Shown in pieces: positions 44,661 to 56,270 of a stretch of DNA of 64,000 nt; position 1 is the stretch's first letter; every line of letters begins with the position of its first letter. The stretch comes from Pyrenopolyporus hunteri (lineage: Eukaryota; Ascomycota; Sordariomycetes; Xylariales; Hypoxylaceae). The notes below the pieces were generated by a model. The model was not told where the DNA came from. It was given only the letters and a program-made list of their open reading frames with translations, and made no database searches. The position numbers were made by a program, and so were the translations under genes. Location of the stretch: assembly GCA_902806595.1 (NCBI GenBank), contig CADCXC010000003.1, positions 930,001 to 994,000 on the forward strand. The letters run 5' to 3'.

Positions 44661-45653
44661 TTAGCCTATCATACTCCTCTTGCGCCCTCGCATCCTGACC
44701 TCCTCGAGCTTCTTCAAGACCACAGGCGCCTGCTTAAAAGCCTCCCTATACGCGCCTTCCAGGACGGTCGTGAATAGGCCCTGCGCGCGCGAGTGCGTGC
44801 TGGCGAAGGCCCTCTCCAAGACATACAAGTCGACGGCGCGGTCCTCGTCGGACGAGCTTTGGCTCGCAAGGCCAAAATCGATGATCACAATGTCGCCGTC
44901 CAACATCCCGATATTTTCACCACCGTCTCCATGCCCGTTCGCCGGCTCCCGGCCCTTCTCCCACGGCCGCAGCATCATGTTGCTCGTCGTCAAGTCGCCA
45001 TGCACAACGCCGACCTTATGCATGCGGCCCACCGCGCTACCTATGCGGCGCATCAGCGCCACCAAGTCCTTATCATCGTCATCCTCGCCCGTGATAGGCG
45101 GCAGATCGGCGTCGCTTTCGCCCCCTTTACCACCATCCCCATCCCCATCCCCATCCCCATCCCCATCCCCATCCTCTCCCCCACCCAAAGACGAAGAACC
45201 AGCCCCCCGCCGCCTCACCCTCGCCCTCGCCCTCAACCACCCGTTGATCGCGGCCCGCGCCGGCGCGCCCTCGACCCACTCCATCATCATCCAGCCCGCG
45301 GCCTCGTCGACCGCGTACACCGCCGGCACCGGCACCCCCTCGCGCCGGCACTTGGCGAGCACCCGCGCCTCGGCCAGGATCCGGTGTCGCGTCAGCCGCG
45401 CGTCCAGCGTCGGGTGCCGCCACGCCTTCGGCGGCCGGTACTTGAGCGCCCCCGCCACGGAAGGGAGGAGGAAGGTCGTCCGGTAGAGCCGCGCTTCGGC
45501 GCCTTGCGCGACGAGCGTTGGCGCGGAGGAGGAGGGGTGCGTGAGGATGGCGGGGAGGGGGGGGTCGTGGTCGTGGGCGTGGTTTTGCGATTGCGATTGA
45601 GAGGGCGGGGCGCTGATGGCGGGGAGTGGTGGTGGCGTGTCCGCTGCCGCCAT
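44661..45653 (-). CDS. BUD32: BUD32, EKC/KEOPS complex kinase/ATPase
   Basis: A single exon encodes 330 residues. The atypical small kinase is clear: QGAEARLYRTTF (nucleotide loop), K71 in GALKYRPPKAWRHP, HGDLTTSNMML (H218, D220, N225), IIDFGLA (D259) and the family ending RMRGRKRSMIG. In KEOPS, Bud32 acts with Kae1 to make the t6A modification of tRNAs and also influences telomeres. Yeast Bud32 is about 261 residues; the extra length comes from a Pro/Ser/His-rich N-terminus and an insertion of about 45 residues (about 145-190) after the hinge helix. The insertion includes Gly-Asp dipeptide repeats encoded by a hexamer minisatellite (45133-45174). All catalytic residues are present. Confidence 0.96.
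   Translation of the reverse strand: MAAADTPPPLPAISAPPSQSQSQNHAHDHDPPLPAILTHPSSSAPTLVAQGAEARLYRTTFLLPSVAGALKYRPPKAWRHPTLDARLTRHRILAEARVLAKCRREGVPVPAVYAVDEAAGWMMMEWVEGAPARAAINGWLRARARVRRRGAGSSSLGGGEDGDGDGDGDGDGDGGKGGESDADLPPITGEDDDDKDLVALMRRIGSAVGRMHKVGVVHGDLTTSNMMLRPWEKGREPANGHGDGGENIGMLDGDIVIIDFGLASQSSSDEDRAVDLYVLERAFASTHSRAQGLFTTVLEGAYREAFKQAPVVLKKLEEVRMRGRKRSMIG
45133..45174. repeat. CCCCAT hexamer minisatellite, seven units, within BUD32
   Basis: The repeat encodes the Gly-Asp run on the minus strand. The unit is a multiple of three, so copy-number change keeps the frame. Confidence 0.9.
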
Positions 45654-48600
45654 GGTGTTGGGTAGCTCGCTGAATCGGAATTTTGAAAATCGGGTTTGAT
45701 GGAGAGTTTGCGATTAAGATTCTCCGGAAGATTTCGTAAAGGTTGACTATGTTGCTGCTGGTGTAAGAACGGGAGGCAGCGGTTGAATATGAGATTCGGG
45801 CATTGGATTATTGGGTTATCGATTGCTAGATCGATAGATAATCAATTTTACGCAAAACTGCCCCGCGATTGATTTGCGCCCAGCGTAGCCCACTGCCACC
45901 CATTATTGCCAGCGCTGTTGGCACCCGTAGCTGCGGGGTAATTCAACTGCTATGCTGGAGTCCCACCAGGTACCTCGAAAGAAATGGCAAGCCCAGACAG
46001 AGCATCGAATAAGATCGTGATGTTCGATCGTCATTTCAAATCAGACTAGTCGCCCATTTCTCCCAATATCTGGCTTCATCTATCCCATACAACTACGTAG
46101 TCTGGTATCGCATCGCCAAGATATCTGCGAAACACACCGCCATCTAGCAAAACGCATGGCTGATACGCCAATTTATATACTCGAACGCAGCGCATTTTCG
46201 AATTGGAGTTGAAGACGAGTAAGGGTTGGATTCTCTAGCGCACCCATGTCATCAAAGGCGGCCGGCTATAACAGAGGGACTTGCACAATGAAATGAGTTT
46301 CCAATGGTGTCATATAATACGAATTCCCTAGAAGTGTAAGTACGCGCCGGATAGAAGATACTTAACACCAACAATGAGTATTTTTTTATGATATAAAAAT
46401 CGCCTCTACAAGAGATCTACTGGACTTTAAACGAAAATATGGCAGTTTATCCAAGTAGTTTTTCCTCTTATATACGAGATAGTCGCCCATCAAACGTATA
46501 CCTATTCTTACAGCTCCTTTCTTAGTTTAACATCTCCCTATGCCTCAGCCTTACCACAGCCTAATAAGCTATATTCACCATTAAGAAAGAAAGAATGGAA
46601 CGATGTTGGGTAGCGTGGCTCTACAACGATTGAGGATCTCGGGACCGAGAGGCTTAATTATTCTTGAAGCCATAGGTGGCACAATATTACTAGAACAAAA
46701 AAGAATATTGAGGGTTACACGTATTCTTTATTGGAAGACCCTTTCCGAGGAAGTCTTAGCATTCCGGATTCTGTGGAATTTTTAATTTCAGGGAATTGAC
46801 GTTTAGATATCTTGGCCTCTTTTGCATGGTGGACTTACATAGACCACTGGCTTTTCATATTCCTATTACCATAAATATGTGCTTGTGAACATGGTGGGAA
46901 AGGTATCCTCGGTTTGCATATTGGCCGAAGCCACGCCGCCATAACCTAAGCTTAGACCCCCACTCAGCGCTCAGATGGGATCACGAACTAATGTGCGTGG
47001 GCGTCTAAGCAGTTGTTACAGCATCGTCGAGCTGTGCTTCAGAATCACGGCCTGGCCAGCAACCTAACGATCGGATAGTGATACTACATTTATGTTAATG
47101 TGATTCTGCTGTACGTACTTTTCTGCATCTCGAGGCGTCCCTTGCAGCTTGCAGGAGTCGAAGGAACCAGGCGATGAGAGTCTAAGTGGGCCTCTGTATA
47201 TGCTTTTCTCGGATGAGCCCGCAGTTGCTTCGGCCAATCATCTTTACGAGATCTTGCACAGCTGACAGTTGAGGGGATCGAAAGATACGACATAGTGCGT
47301 GCGACCTCGGCTAGGTTTTCTTCCATATACTTGCTTGGTGAGTATCTCCATCCTCTTCTATGTATTTCGAAGAAATACAATTCTATTTATTAATCGATTA
47401 ACAATTATAGGTATAGAATCACTCTAATATTTGGCTGTAGAGTTTAGGTATTACCTTGTACCTTTAAAGGTTCGTACCCCTCATTGTGTAAGTTGCTGTA
47501 TTTTCTAAGATACAGTGCTTACATATTATAGCTCATCTGATGGATACTAGCTAATTGCTGAATTAGTAACTACCTAGGTACCTACATAGACTACTGGCTA
47601 TTGTTTCTTTAGAAGCACCATCTCTAGAACATGTGAACCGCTTATACCTTCGGTATGTCGAACGACAACGTGCGATTATAACAAACGAGTAGGGCATGTA
47701 GAACAGTAGATAGATCTTTCTTTACTTATTAGTGAAGCGAAGCACGTCGGTAGGGCCTCGTGCTATATAAGTACGATGGAACCGTCGTATGATAGAGCGG
47801 CACTATCTACTTTGTGTTCGGTCATTCTCTGAGGGGTTCGCAGTAGACGGATACATTGGGTGGTAGAGTCTACGGTAGGTACGCTGCGCCACCACATCCG
47901 CGGGGTCCGCGATTGGGCGACTAGTTCCGAGACACAACCCTAAGATTTGGATTTCGACGGCGGTTCTGCGTAGAATAGTAGTTTATACATGTACATGTAG
48001 ATATTGAGGTTACCTAGCATGCACTGGTACTTGGACCTATATGATGTATTTGCATGTGTACGGCAGCAAGTAACTGCCTAGGTACATAAGTGTACGAACG
48101 TAATAGGTAGGTGCGTACATGTATGTATAATAGATGTAGGCAGGCAGGTAATACCAGTACCTACATAAGTGAGGCCAGGTACATACACCTAATATGCAGG
48201 AGAGTTCGGCCGGCTCTCCGGGTGTAATAGCCCCCAACAAACTGGAAGTCACGTCGGCTCAGGCTTAGGTACCTCTAGCCTTAGTGAAGCAGGTATCTTT
48301 TAATTTCTCATTTTCGGCTGTATTATGTATTTCTTTTTAGGTATTAGTATTAATCTTATTCATTTTTCGCAAATCTGCACATCTGCACAATTTCTTCCCA
48401 CGTCAACTTTCACGCGTATATCCTCTTTTCTTCTTCCTCTCCCTCCCTCCTCCACCCCCTCCTTCGAGAAAATAGCCCCCCCTTCGACCAACCACACCCA
48501 ACCACAACATAGCCAGCTAGACGAACGTCACTACTTTCCCAGGAATTACTCCAGAAAATACTCCAGAAAACACCTCCACCTCCCTTGGTCCCATTCGCTC

Positions 48601-48724
48601 TTCGCTTTCGTTCGCTCATCCCCACGAACCATGAATTCGTAGCCAACATTCCCACTCGCCCACTCGACCGCTCGCTCTCTATGGTCCTCGTCAGCGACGC
48701 CACGATATCCTCCTCCAGCGCACC
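45654..48724. other. 3 kb spacer without recognised genes
   Basis: Short frames at 46603-46785 (plus) and 47090-47380 (minus) have no recognisable content. The DNA is AT-rich with TACCTAGGTACCTA at 47571-47584 and ACATGTACATGT near 47989. A pyrimidine-rich leader (48370-48700) precedes the next gene. Confidence 0.5.
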
Positions 48725-49618
48725 ATGTTCGACCCCTCCTCACCTGTGCTGTGGACCCTGCTCCTCCTCGTCACCGCCCTTTTCCTGTCCCTTATCGTCG
48801 GTGCCCACATCCTCCCCTCCTACGCAACCGCATACTTCGCCGCGCCCCACGAGATAACAACTTTTCTAGACGCCCTCGAATTTTCCATACAGGAGAACGA
48901 GAGCTACCAGAGCGATGTCTCGAGGGTCCCGCGCCTCGAGGACAAGCTGCGATTGGACGGCATCCTGCGCGAGATCCAGAAGAGCGGGGACAACCTGCGC
49001 GAGGAACTCGACCGCATCGTCGTGGCCGGGGGCGGCCGCACCCTGCGGGCCGGCGCCCGCTTTCTCTGGGCGGGGCATAGGAGGCAGCTGGAAGAGCGAA
49101 TGCGCCGGCTCGACATGCTACGCATGCGATTCCTGGTAGCGTACATGGGTATCATCGCGACCACGGCGAGCGACCGCGTGAAGCAGGCCGAGCGGGCCGC
49201 GCCGAAGGATCCAGAGAAGGCGGCTCTGCATTATCAACACCATCTGCCCAAACCCTGCCTTCCGAAGGGACTGACCGAGAGCATCAAGCAGAGACCACCG
49301 CTGAAAAAGTTGACGACGCAGGGAGCGGAAGAAAACGAGAAGGGTGAGAAGACAACAACACCGCATCACGCGTCGCATTCGACACCGCACCGGACACCGC
49401 AACGACCGCCGCATCAGATGAACTGGATGGGCGTGGTGGCGGAGCTACAACGGTCGCCGCTGATGCACAAGCGGCACGCCTCGATCGAGATGGCCACGAA
49501 ATCACCGCCGCCCATGTCGCCCATGTCGCCCTTAGGTAGCCCGGTATCACTAACGCCAGAGATGGACAACGGACGGTTCCGCAACGCGATAGATCCCATC
49601 CCGGAAGACAAGACATGA
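48725..49618 (+). CDS. Hypothetical single-pass membrane protein
   Basis: A single exon encodes 297 residues; I do not recognise the family. The N-terminus has one strong membrane segment, LWTLLLLVTALFLSLIVGAHIL (about 9-30). Then comes a helical, charged region predicted to be coiled-coil or bundle-like (RLEDKLRLDGILREIQKSGDN, then RRQLEERMRRLDMLRMRFLVAY, about 70-140). The C-terminal half is disordered and His/Pro/Ser-rich (TTTPHHASHSTPHRTPQRPPH, SPPPMSPMSPLGSP). The start has a good context after a pyrimidine-rich leader (CGCACCATGTTC). Topology suggests a signal anchor with a long domain on one side of the membrane. The codon choice is GC-rich at third positions like the neighbouring real genes, which supports it being expressed. 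Confidence 0.7.
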   Translation: MFDPSSPVLWTLLLLVTALFLSLIVGAHILPSYATAYFAAPHEITTFLDALEFSIQENESYQSDVSRVPRLEDKLRLDGILREIQKSGDNLREELDRIVVAGGGRTLRAGARFLWAGHRRQLEERMRRLDMLRMRFLVAYMGIIATTASDRVKQAERAAPKDPEKAALHYQHHLPKPCLPKGLTESIKQRPPLKKLTTQGAEENEKGEKTTTPHHASHSTPHRTPQRPPHQMNWMGVVAELQRSPLMHKRHASIEMATKSPPPMSPMSPLGSPVSLTPEMDNGRFRNAIDPIPEDKT

Positions 49619-50396
49619 TAGACTCACGACCCTGACGAGCGCATATACATCATTATTTACGACACGACGACTATTGCTACATGACTACTACTATTACTGC
49701 TACTATTACCGCCGCGGCGGCGCACGAACAAGCTTGACGACCTCGAAATGCCGGTGAGCCTTTACACGTTATGAGCATTTACGTCTGTCTACCTGATTTA
49801 ATTCACGCGGAGTTTTGGTTACTTCACGAGATACCCTTTTCTTATTATCATCATTATCATCTTCCCTGCATTGGGATTTGATACTTTTTATCTCTTACTT
49901 ACGTTACCATTTCACGGATATATCCTTTTCTTTTCATTTTCTTATTATATCTTCGCATATCCTCGGATTATCCTACTGGATATTTAGATACCTTTTCTTA
50001 TATCCGTCTCAATCGGGCTTACCTTCCGGAATGTCGTATGTATCAGACCCGGGTTTGTGTAGGGGAACAGGACGCCATCGGGGCGGTTGCAAAAGGACTG
50101 TTAGGGTAACGGGAATTCACATGGGGATCGACGATGGTGTCGATGGTGCATCTAGCTACCTAGCTAGCGGTTAATCAAATTTTGCAATTTTGGCTCTACG
50201 CTTCCTACGAGACTGATGGGTGAGCCTACGTGGAGTCGTACATGAGCGACGCCGTAGGTTTCCATATATCATGTCACCGTATATTTTCTGAAAATAGGGG
50301 TAATCTATGTCGACATGAGTTCTAGAAGTTGCACTATATCTACCCCGGTTTGGCTCTTGCGAATTTCAAAACTTCTGAAGCTATGAAGCCCAAGCA
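49619..50396. other. Spacer between convergent genes, nothing recognised
   Basis: Pyrimidine-rich AT sequence at 49830-50000, with ATC/ATT runs. The 119-codon frame at 49815-50174 is compositionally biased and not recognisable. Confidence 0.5.
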
Positions 50397-51377
50397 TTAG
50401 TGCCCAGCATCAGGTCCAGTGCCATTCCTCTCGCCAACTACATTGCAGCGTCAGCTAATCATCTCCGTATACTCCCTTTCCGCTTCATAAATATCCATTC
50501 GGGGAATGAAATTACATAGAAGCGTGGAGCGTGATAGGGGAAAGGGGAGCTTACCGTCAAGCGCAACCAGGAACCGACTGACGCAGTTATACGCTGCAAC
50601 CTGTAGATTATGTTAGCCCCTTAAGCCGAATGATAAGCCGTTTCGAGCATCGAGTCAGGAAGAAATAGAGAACTTCACCCCCTTTCCGGCCCAGCCACCA
50701 ACATAGCCAATCCTGACGACTAAAAGTAAAAGCAAGAAGAACACAATTACACAGCAAATCACGGATAAACAAACACCAACCCCCCAACTGACCAAACACA
50801 ACGAAAAGAAAGGAAAGAAATACGAAGAAGCACCTACCGTAGCAGTAACCTCCACAATCTCCCTCTCACTACACACCCGCCTCAGCGCCTCGAACACCTC
50901 ATCCGGGACCTCGACATTGCGCGTCATCTCATCCGTGTACCTCAGCACCGCCCAATCCCTCTCGCTCAAGCCCGCCTCCTCCGCCTCCCTCCTCGCCTTC
51001 TCCTCATTCTCCGCCCCCTCGCCATCATCGTTGCTAGCAGTATCGACCAAGCTCTCCCTCCTCACAAGCCGCATCCCCTCCTCCGACACGCCCGCGGCCG
51101 CGGCGAGCGGGGCGTGGTGCGCCCACTCGTACCAGGCGCGGTTGCACGCGGCGACGCGGCAGACGGCCAGCTCGCGCGCGCGCGCGTCGAGCGACGCCCG
51201 CGTGCGCACCGCCCCCAGGAACGCGTTCCACCCGTCCGCCACCGGCGGGCTGTGCAGCAGCGCCAGGTCCAGGGGCTGCAGGGGGCGCGGCGCCCGCCGC
51301 GCCGCGATGCGCGAGACGATGGCCGCCTCGTCCGGGGTGGAGGGCGCGGGGGGGTTGGGGGTGTAGGGGATGCGCAT
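50397..51377 (-). CDS. Carboxymuconolactone decarboxylase (CMD/AhpD-like) family protein, three exons
   Basis: Minus-strand exons 51377-50838, 50600-50555 and 50437-50397 give 208 residues. Introns are 237 and 117 bp. The second and third exons supply VAAYNCVSRFLVALD and VGERNGTGPDAGH, the expected C-terminal helix and a short tail. The CMD core is RARELAVCRVAACNRAWYEWAHHAPLA (about 66-92), with Glu before the helix and the Tyr-x-x-x-His spacing, then AGVSEEG. ERDWAVLRYTDEMTRN and VPDEVFEAL continue the fold. Family members include gamma-carboxymuconolactone decarboxylases and peroxidase-like AhpD proteins; the AhpD CxxC pair is absent, so a peroxidase role is unlikely. The substrate is unknown. 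An acidic Ala/Glu-rich insertion lies at about 110-135. Confidence 0.85.
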
Positions 51378-52680
51378 TTTTATTTTTGTCTTTATCTTTC
51401 TTTTCTTTTCTTCTAGATCCCCTTTTAGATTTTATGCGTGTCTTGTTTCTATGATGGGGGATGTCCCGGCGGTTAGTTGTGTGAGTCGGTTCCGTATGCG
51501 TATGTGCGTGAGACAGGAGAGGGGGGAGTAAACGTGCGTAGTAGAGGAGTCCGTAGAGTCGAGAAACTTAGATATCTGCTAAAGTAAGGTAGATACCTAA
51601 GTAATCGAATTTAACGCTGGCTTCCCTTGTAACAATGATACCCTAGGTAGGTATTTAATGAGTATATTATAAAGCGAAGAGTGAAGCTATAGCTCAAGTA
51701 GCAGATGTGTCATATCACGAATATCTGGGTACGACTTGGCGCTCTCGGGACGATTCACCCCGATCATCGGACCGCACCCCGTTGGGATTCGGAAGGGTCT
51801 GTCATGTCATAGGTTCTCCGCTTAGTCTTAACGCACTCTGCCACTTCGGCAAATCGACCGGCTCCAGGGAGGTAGTACCTGTTCTATACCTCAAACCAAA
51901 GCCTCAATTATATTATCTCCGAGGACCTTTTTAATATAACTAGCGAATTATCTAGGTAGGTTAAGTTAGTCAGTCGTAGGTCAGACGGGCGGTAGTCATC
52001 CACATTCACTCAGCAAGGCTCGTCATATCCGCTGTATAGCGTAAATCGATCGAAGCTTATATACTCCTATGAGATACGAGGATATGTACTTCAAATATAT
52101 ACATTGCATTGAGTCAGCCGTCTCCCCGAAAATCGCCGCTGGCTTTTCGGTCCATCTTAAGATGGGAGTAGCTTCGTCCGTCCTCCTCAACCCCCGACCT
52201 AAAACCGTTTACCAGGTCCAGTCTAAATGGCGTCCTCTCACAATGTGATGTATGGACAGCTTCCCTATCTGCATGCCGGGGATGCATATTACAGCCCTCT
52301 TAAAGGCCGAAGAACTCCTTAAAACGCATCGCTTGTTGCCCATATATTCTTTACAACACTTCGGCTCCGTACGTAAATGTAATAGCCGTAACGCCCTTGC
52401 CATCCGTTTAATCATATTCGCCAGATGCTTTTGTACCCATCCTCCCAGTTTGCCGTTTTCGGGTCTTTCGACTTCGCCGTCCTTTCGCAAAATGAACTGC
52501 AATAGAAATCTTACCGTTGAGGAATGTCGTGATCCGCCAACGTTAGAAAAAAAAGTAAATGAATAATAATGTGCAACAAATTTAGCAATTATAAAATGGT
52601 AATGACAGGTATTGTAAGATCCTGATAGGTATGGCATATGGCATGTATGGAAATAATTCTGGAGACGACTGAAGCTAGCT
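51378..52680. other. Intergenic spacer, nothing recognised
   Basis: Upstream DNA of the CMD gene and downstream flank of the histidine kinase. Frames at 51707-51934 and 52209-52637 have no recognisable domains. Confidence 0.5.
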
Positions 52681-55600
52681 TCACGTCGCCTTATTCGTTT
52701 TTGGGCACCCTCCGTTCATGAGGGGGTTTTCCTTGGATTTGGAATTTGTATTCGCTGGGACGGAGGAGGGATTCTCATTAGGTGGCCTGTCCGTAGCGGG
52801 TCGGTCGCCTTTTTCAGGAGTGCTCTTTCGGGTCAACTGGGACGCGGTCTCCGGCTCCTCGGGAATAGTCGCGAACTTCTTAAGAACTTGCTTTAGCGCG
52901 GGCCGGCGGATGGGCTTGCTAAGGAACTCGTTCATCCCGGATTCCATGCAGTCTTTGATATTACTCTCCTCCGAGAAGGCCGTCAGAGCAACGATCGGCG
53001 CCGAATATCCCATCTTCCGAATGAGGCGGGTGCTCTGCAGCCCGTCGAGGTTAGGCATCTGGATATCCATGAAAATCAAGTCGAAGTAAAGGTTGTTCTC
53101 CATGTTCGCCTTGACGAGCTCGTAGGCCTCCTGTCCGTCCTGCGCGATGGTCACGTCGTACACATCCTCTAATTTCAACATCCGACTAACGACCTCGATG
53201 TTTGTCGGGTTATCCTCCGCGACGAGGACTCGCAGCTTCCCATCGCCCTTGCTTGCTTTCGCCATTTCGATAGCCTTCATCCGGTCGTCCGGGGTTGGCT
53301 GCGACTTGTTGGGCGTAGTTGCAAAGAAGGGCTGACTTAGACCGACGAGGCGTGGTTGCTGATCAAGTACGTTCGCTTTGGCCCCCGCTGTTGCACTCTG
53401 TGTTAGCGTCACGGAATTCTTCCGAGCATCCCCTTCTGCTGAGCTACTGATGCTCGGTGGGCGCGATTTGATGCTACTCGAAGCCGTACTCGAAGGCCTA
53501 GGCGCGCATTAGTTAACTGGAAATCTAAGCAGCCAAGCCTCATATCTTACCTGTCTTTGGTATACTTAAGCGGGATCTGCATGGTGAAGGTGGTACCGAC
53601 ACCCACGGTGCTCTTTAGCGAGATACTTCCCCCCATTAGGTTGGCTAACTGTTGGCAGATACTCAGTCCTAGACCGGTCCCTCCGAACTTCTTACTAAGA
53701 CCGAGGTCACCCTGGACGAAGGGTTCGAAGACGCGTTGCTGCATATGTTCCGGAATTCCGGGGCCGGTATCTTCGACTTCGAATTCGAACAAGAACGACT
53801 TCGCGCTTGGCGGAGGCGGCGTCGGTGATCTCTCGCGTGTACGTACGTATGGCGTCGCTTTGGGATCTAACGGATTGATTGATAACGCCGTACCCCCTCC
53901 CTTGTACTGAGACTGGGGGGTCGCAATTTCGTTGGAGCTTTTCGACTTGTTCGAGCCCGAGCCCATCCTATGCCTGGCCCTACCGACGCGGTTAGAGCCG
54001 GTCTTCGATAAGGACGAAGTCCTACTCTCGTCGAAGGGCGTTTCGATCTCGCGTAGGCATCTTATCCTCACGGACACCTTCCCTCCTGCGGGCGTGAATT
54101 TAAGACTGTTGCTGACAAGGTTGATGAGCACTTGCAGGATTCGATGCTGATCGCCCCACAGACACATGTCTTTCAATCTACCAGTCCCGAGAGGGCCGAT
54201 CGCAGGGAGCTTCTCGTCCACGTCCGCCCGTTCGGGGCTCGGACTCATGTCGGGCTCGGTGCCTAAGAAAGCGACCGAAAAATCGATCGCACCCTCGCGA
54301 ACCTGCTTGTCAAAAATCGTCGCAACTTGCGAGCGAATATCGCCAAGCCGAAATTCTCTCTCTTCTAGACTCAATTGCTGACCGATCTGGTTCTTCGAGA
54401 AGCTCAACAGATCTTCAAGTAGGTGCAAGAGTAAGTCGCCGGACTTATATAAGGTCTTCAGGGATTGCTTGATTCGGATCAAGTCATCTTCTTCCATGCA
54501 GACAGCGCACATGCCTAGGATGCCGTTTAGAGGCGTTTTAAGCTCGTGAGAAATGTTCGCAATGAACAGAGTCTTGCTCTCGTTCGCAGCCTCGGCTGCC
54601 TTCTTACTGATCTCAAGCTCCCGCGTTCGCTCCGCTACTTTGTCCTCTAACGAGGTATATTGTCTTAACAATTCTTCGCTCATCTCGTTGAACGTTGTAG
54701 TTAGCTCCGTAAGCTCGTCTGTTATATAATGTTTACGATCGTCGACTTTGCCAGGAATCTTAAAAATCCGCCTTCTCGGCTCGCTGTCATGCGTCGATGG
54801 CGCAATCCTCGGCCGCGTGTGTCTTCTAACCAATCTTTTTAATCGGACCATGACCCCGGTGGCGGATTTTCGGCTCCCACCATTTGATCCGTGGTGGTCC
54901 TCGTCTTCGTCGTAGTCTAGATCGTCCACGTAAGCTTCAGCATAACCAGGAGGAGCAATCGATTTTTCGGTGGCGGCTTTCAGTCTTCGAATCGGCATAA
55001 CGCTTAGATGGGCACAAGGTATGACTAAAAGTAGAGTGAGCCCCACGGTGCCGAAAACGCAGCCGAGGAGTATGTGCTGAAGGGTTTTTATCGGGATGTA
55101 CGCTTCGGTTTTGTCCTGCTCGACGATGAGTGTCCAGTTCACCAGCGTAGTCTGCGGTCGAGCGTATCCAACAGCGACTTCGATCCCTTGTTCGTTCTTA
55201 GTGGAAAGCAGGCTGCTAGCATTATTAACCGACGGATTCCGGTTGGTGAAGGCCCTGTATGCTGCGTTATACTCGGAGACCTTGAAAGGCTGGTTATAGT
55301 TTCCGGAGGCGTAATTGTGCAATGAATGCCTGTCCGGCTGGCCACGAATTGGTCGCGGCGGCAGGACGAAATTGACGTCGGCATTAGAGAAATTGGACGC
55401 CGCCTCGTGGCTCGCGTTGGCGGGTAGGTTATATTTGCTGAAACGATTCCACCCGGTTGAAGGGCCGATGAGCAGGACGGAACCGGTGTCGCCTAACCCT
55501 TCTTTAGACCTTGTGATGGTGACGAGCGACGTGGCCTCGGCAACGGTGGTCATATACCCGAGTATCACATCATCCTGGCGATTACTGCGGATCGGGATCG

Positions 55601-56270
55601 TCAGCGAGATGAGGGCGTAGGTTTCGTTAATCACGAGAGGCCCCAATACCATCCCATCGACGCTCGAGTCAATTCGTATGTCGGGGAATGGCCTGGCTAC
55701 GACGGCAGTGTGACCGGGATAGCCCGGGTCGGGATCCGTGGAGCTGTAGTATGTGATATTGGGATACAGCGTCGGAGGATAGCCGGACGGGTTGTCACCT
55801 AGGACAGCCTGTGACCCATCAGCGGCCTTGTACGGCAGCCTGACCTCGGTAATGTTGGTACCCGTTACACTAAGAAGGCCGCTGGGTAGGTCTGCGCCGG
55901 TTTCATTTCGCGAATAGATTCTGGCTTGTAGAAGGTTGGTCGAGACGCCCGAGGGCGTGATGAGAGCGCTGACGACGTCGGCGGAGGCCTGATCCCACAG
56001 AACCTGGGAATTGTTACCGCGGTAGAAGGATACGAGGGCATTCTGGAGAAGCAGTCTCGTAGTTATGTGGTTGCACGTCGTCTGAATCAATTCAATCTCG
56101 GAGGCGATCTGAGCAGCCTTCAGAGACGCAGTCAAGGAGAGCCCATCACTCTTTACACCGATAACGAAGCGATTCACGTAGATCCACGTGGGTATAGAGA
56201 TGATGGTGAGCGCGACGAGCACAGCAAGCAGCACCAGAGCTGCCAACTGCTCCCGTATCGCAACTCTCAT
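52681..56270 (-). CDS. SLN1: Sln1-type hybrid sensor histidine kinase, two exons
   Basis: Exons 56270-53551 and 53497-52681 (53 bp intron) give 1178 residues. TM1 is ALVLLAVLVALTIISIPTWI (about 11-30). A large external sensor region with several N-glycosylation sequons follows, and TM2 is LLGCVFGTVGLTLLLVIPCA (about 401-420). A HAMP-like/linker and coiled coil (ELTELTTTFNEMSEELLRQY) lead into HisKA, with phospho-acceptor H575 in ANISHELKTPLNGILGM. The HATPase has DTGPGIPEHMQQRVFEPF and KKFGGTGLGLSIC. The receiver domain (about 995-1105) has phospho-acceptor D1051 in LIFMDIQMPNLDG and K1101. Architecture matches the plasma-membrane osmosensor Sln1/TcsB group that feeds Ypd1 and the Hog1 MAPK route. 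Its upstream DNA (56760-57200) is unusually dense in GGTACC/CCTAGG palindromes. Confidence 0.94.

Noticed and set aside
44680..45665. Long plus-strand frames opposite BUD32
   Set aside because: They are antisense images of the GC-rich BUD32 coding sequence; the minus strand has all kinase motifs.
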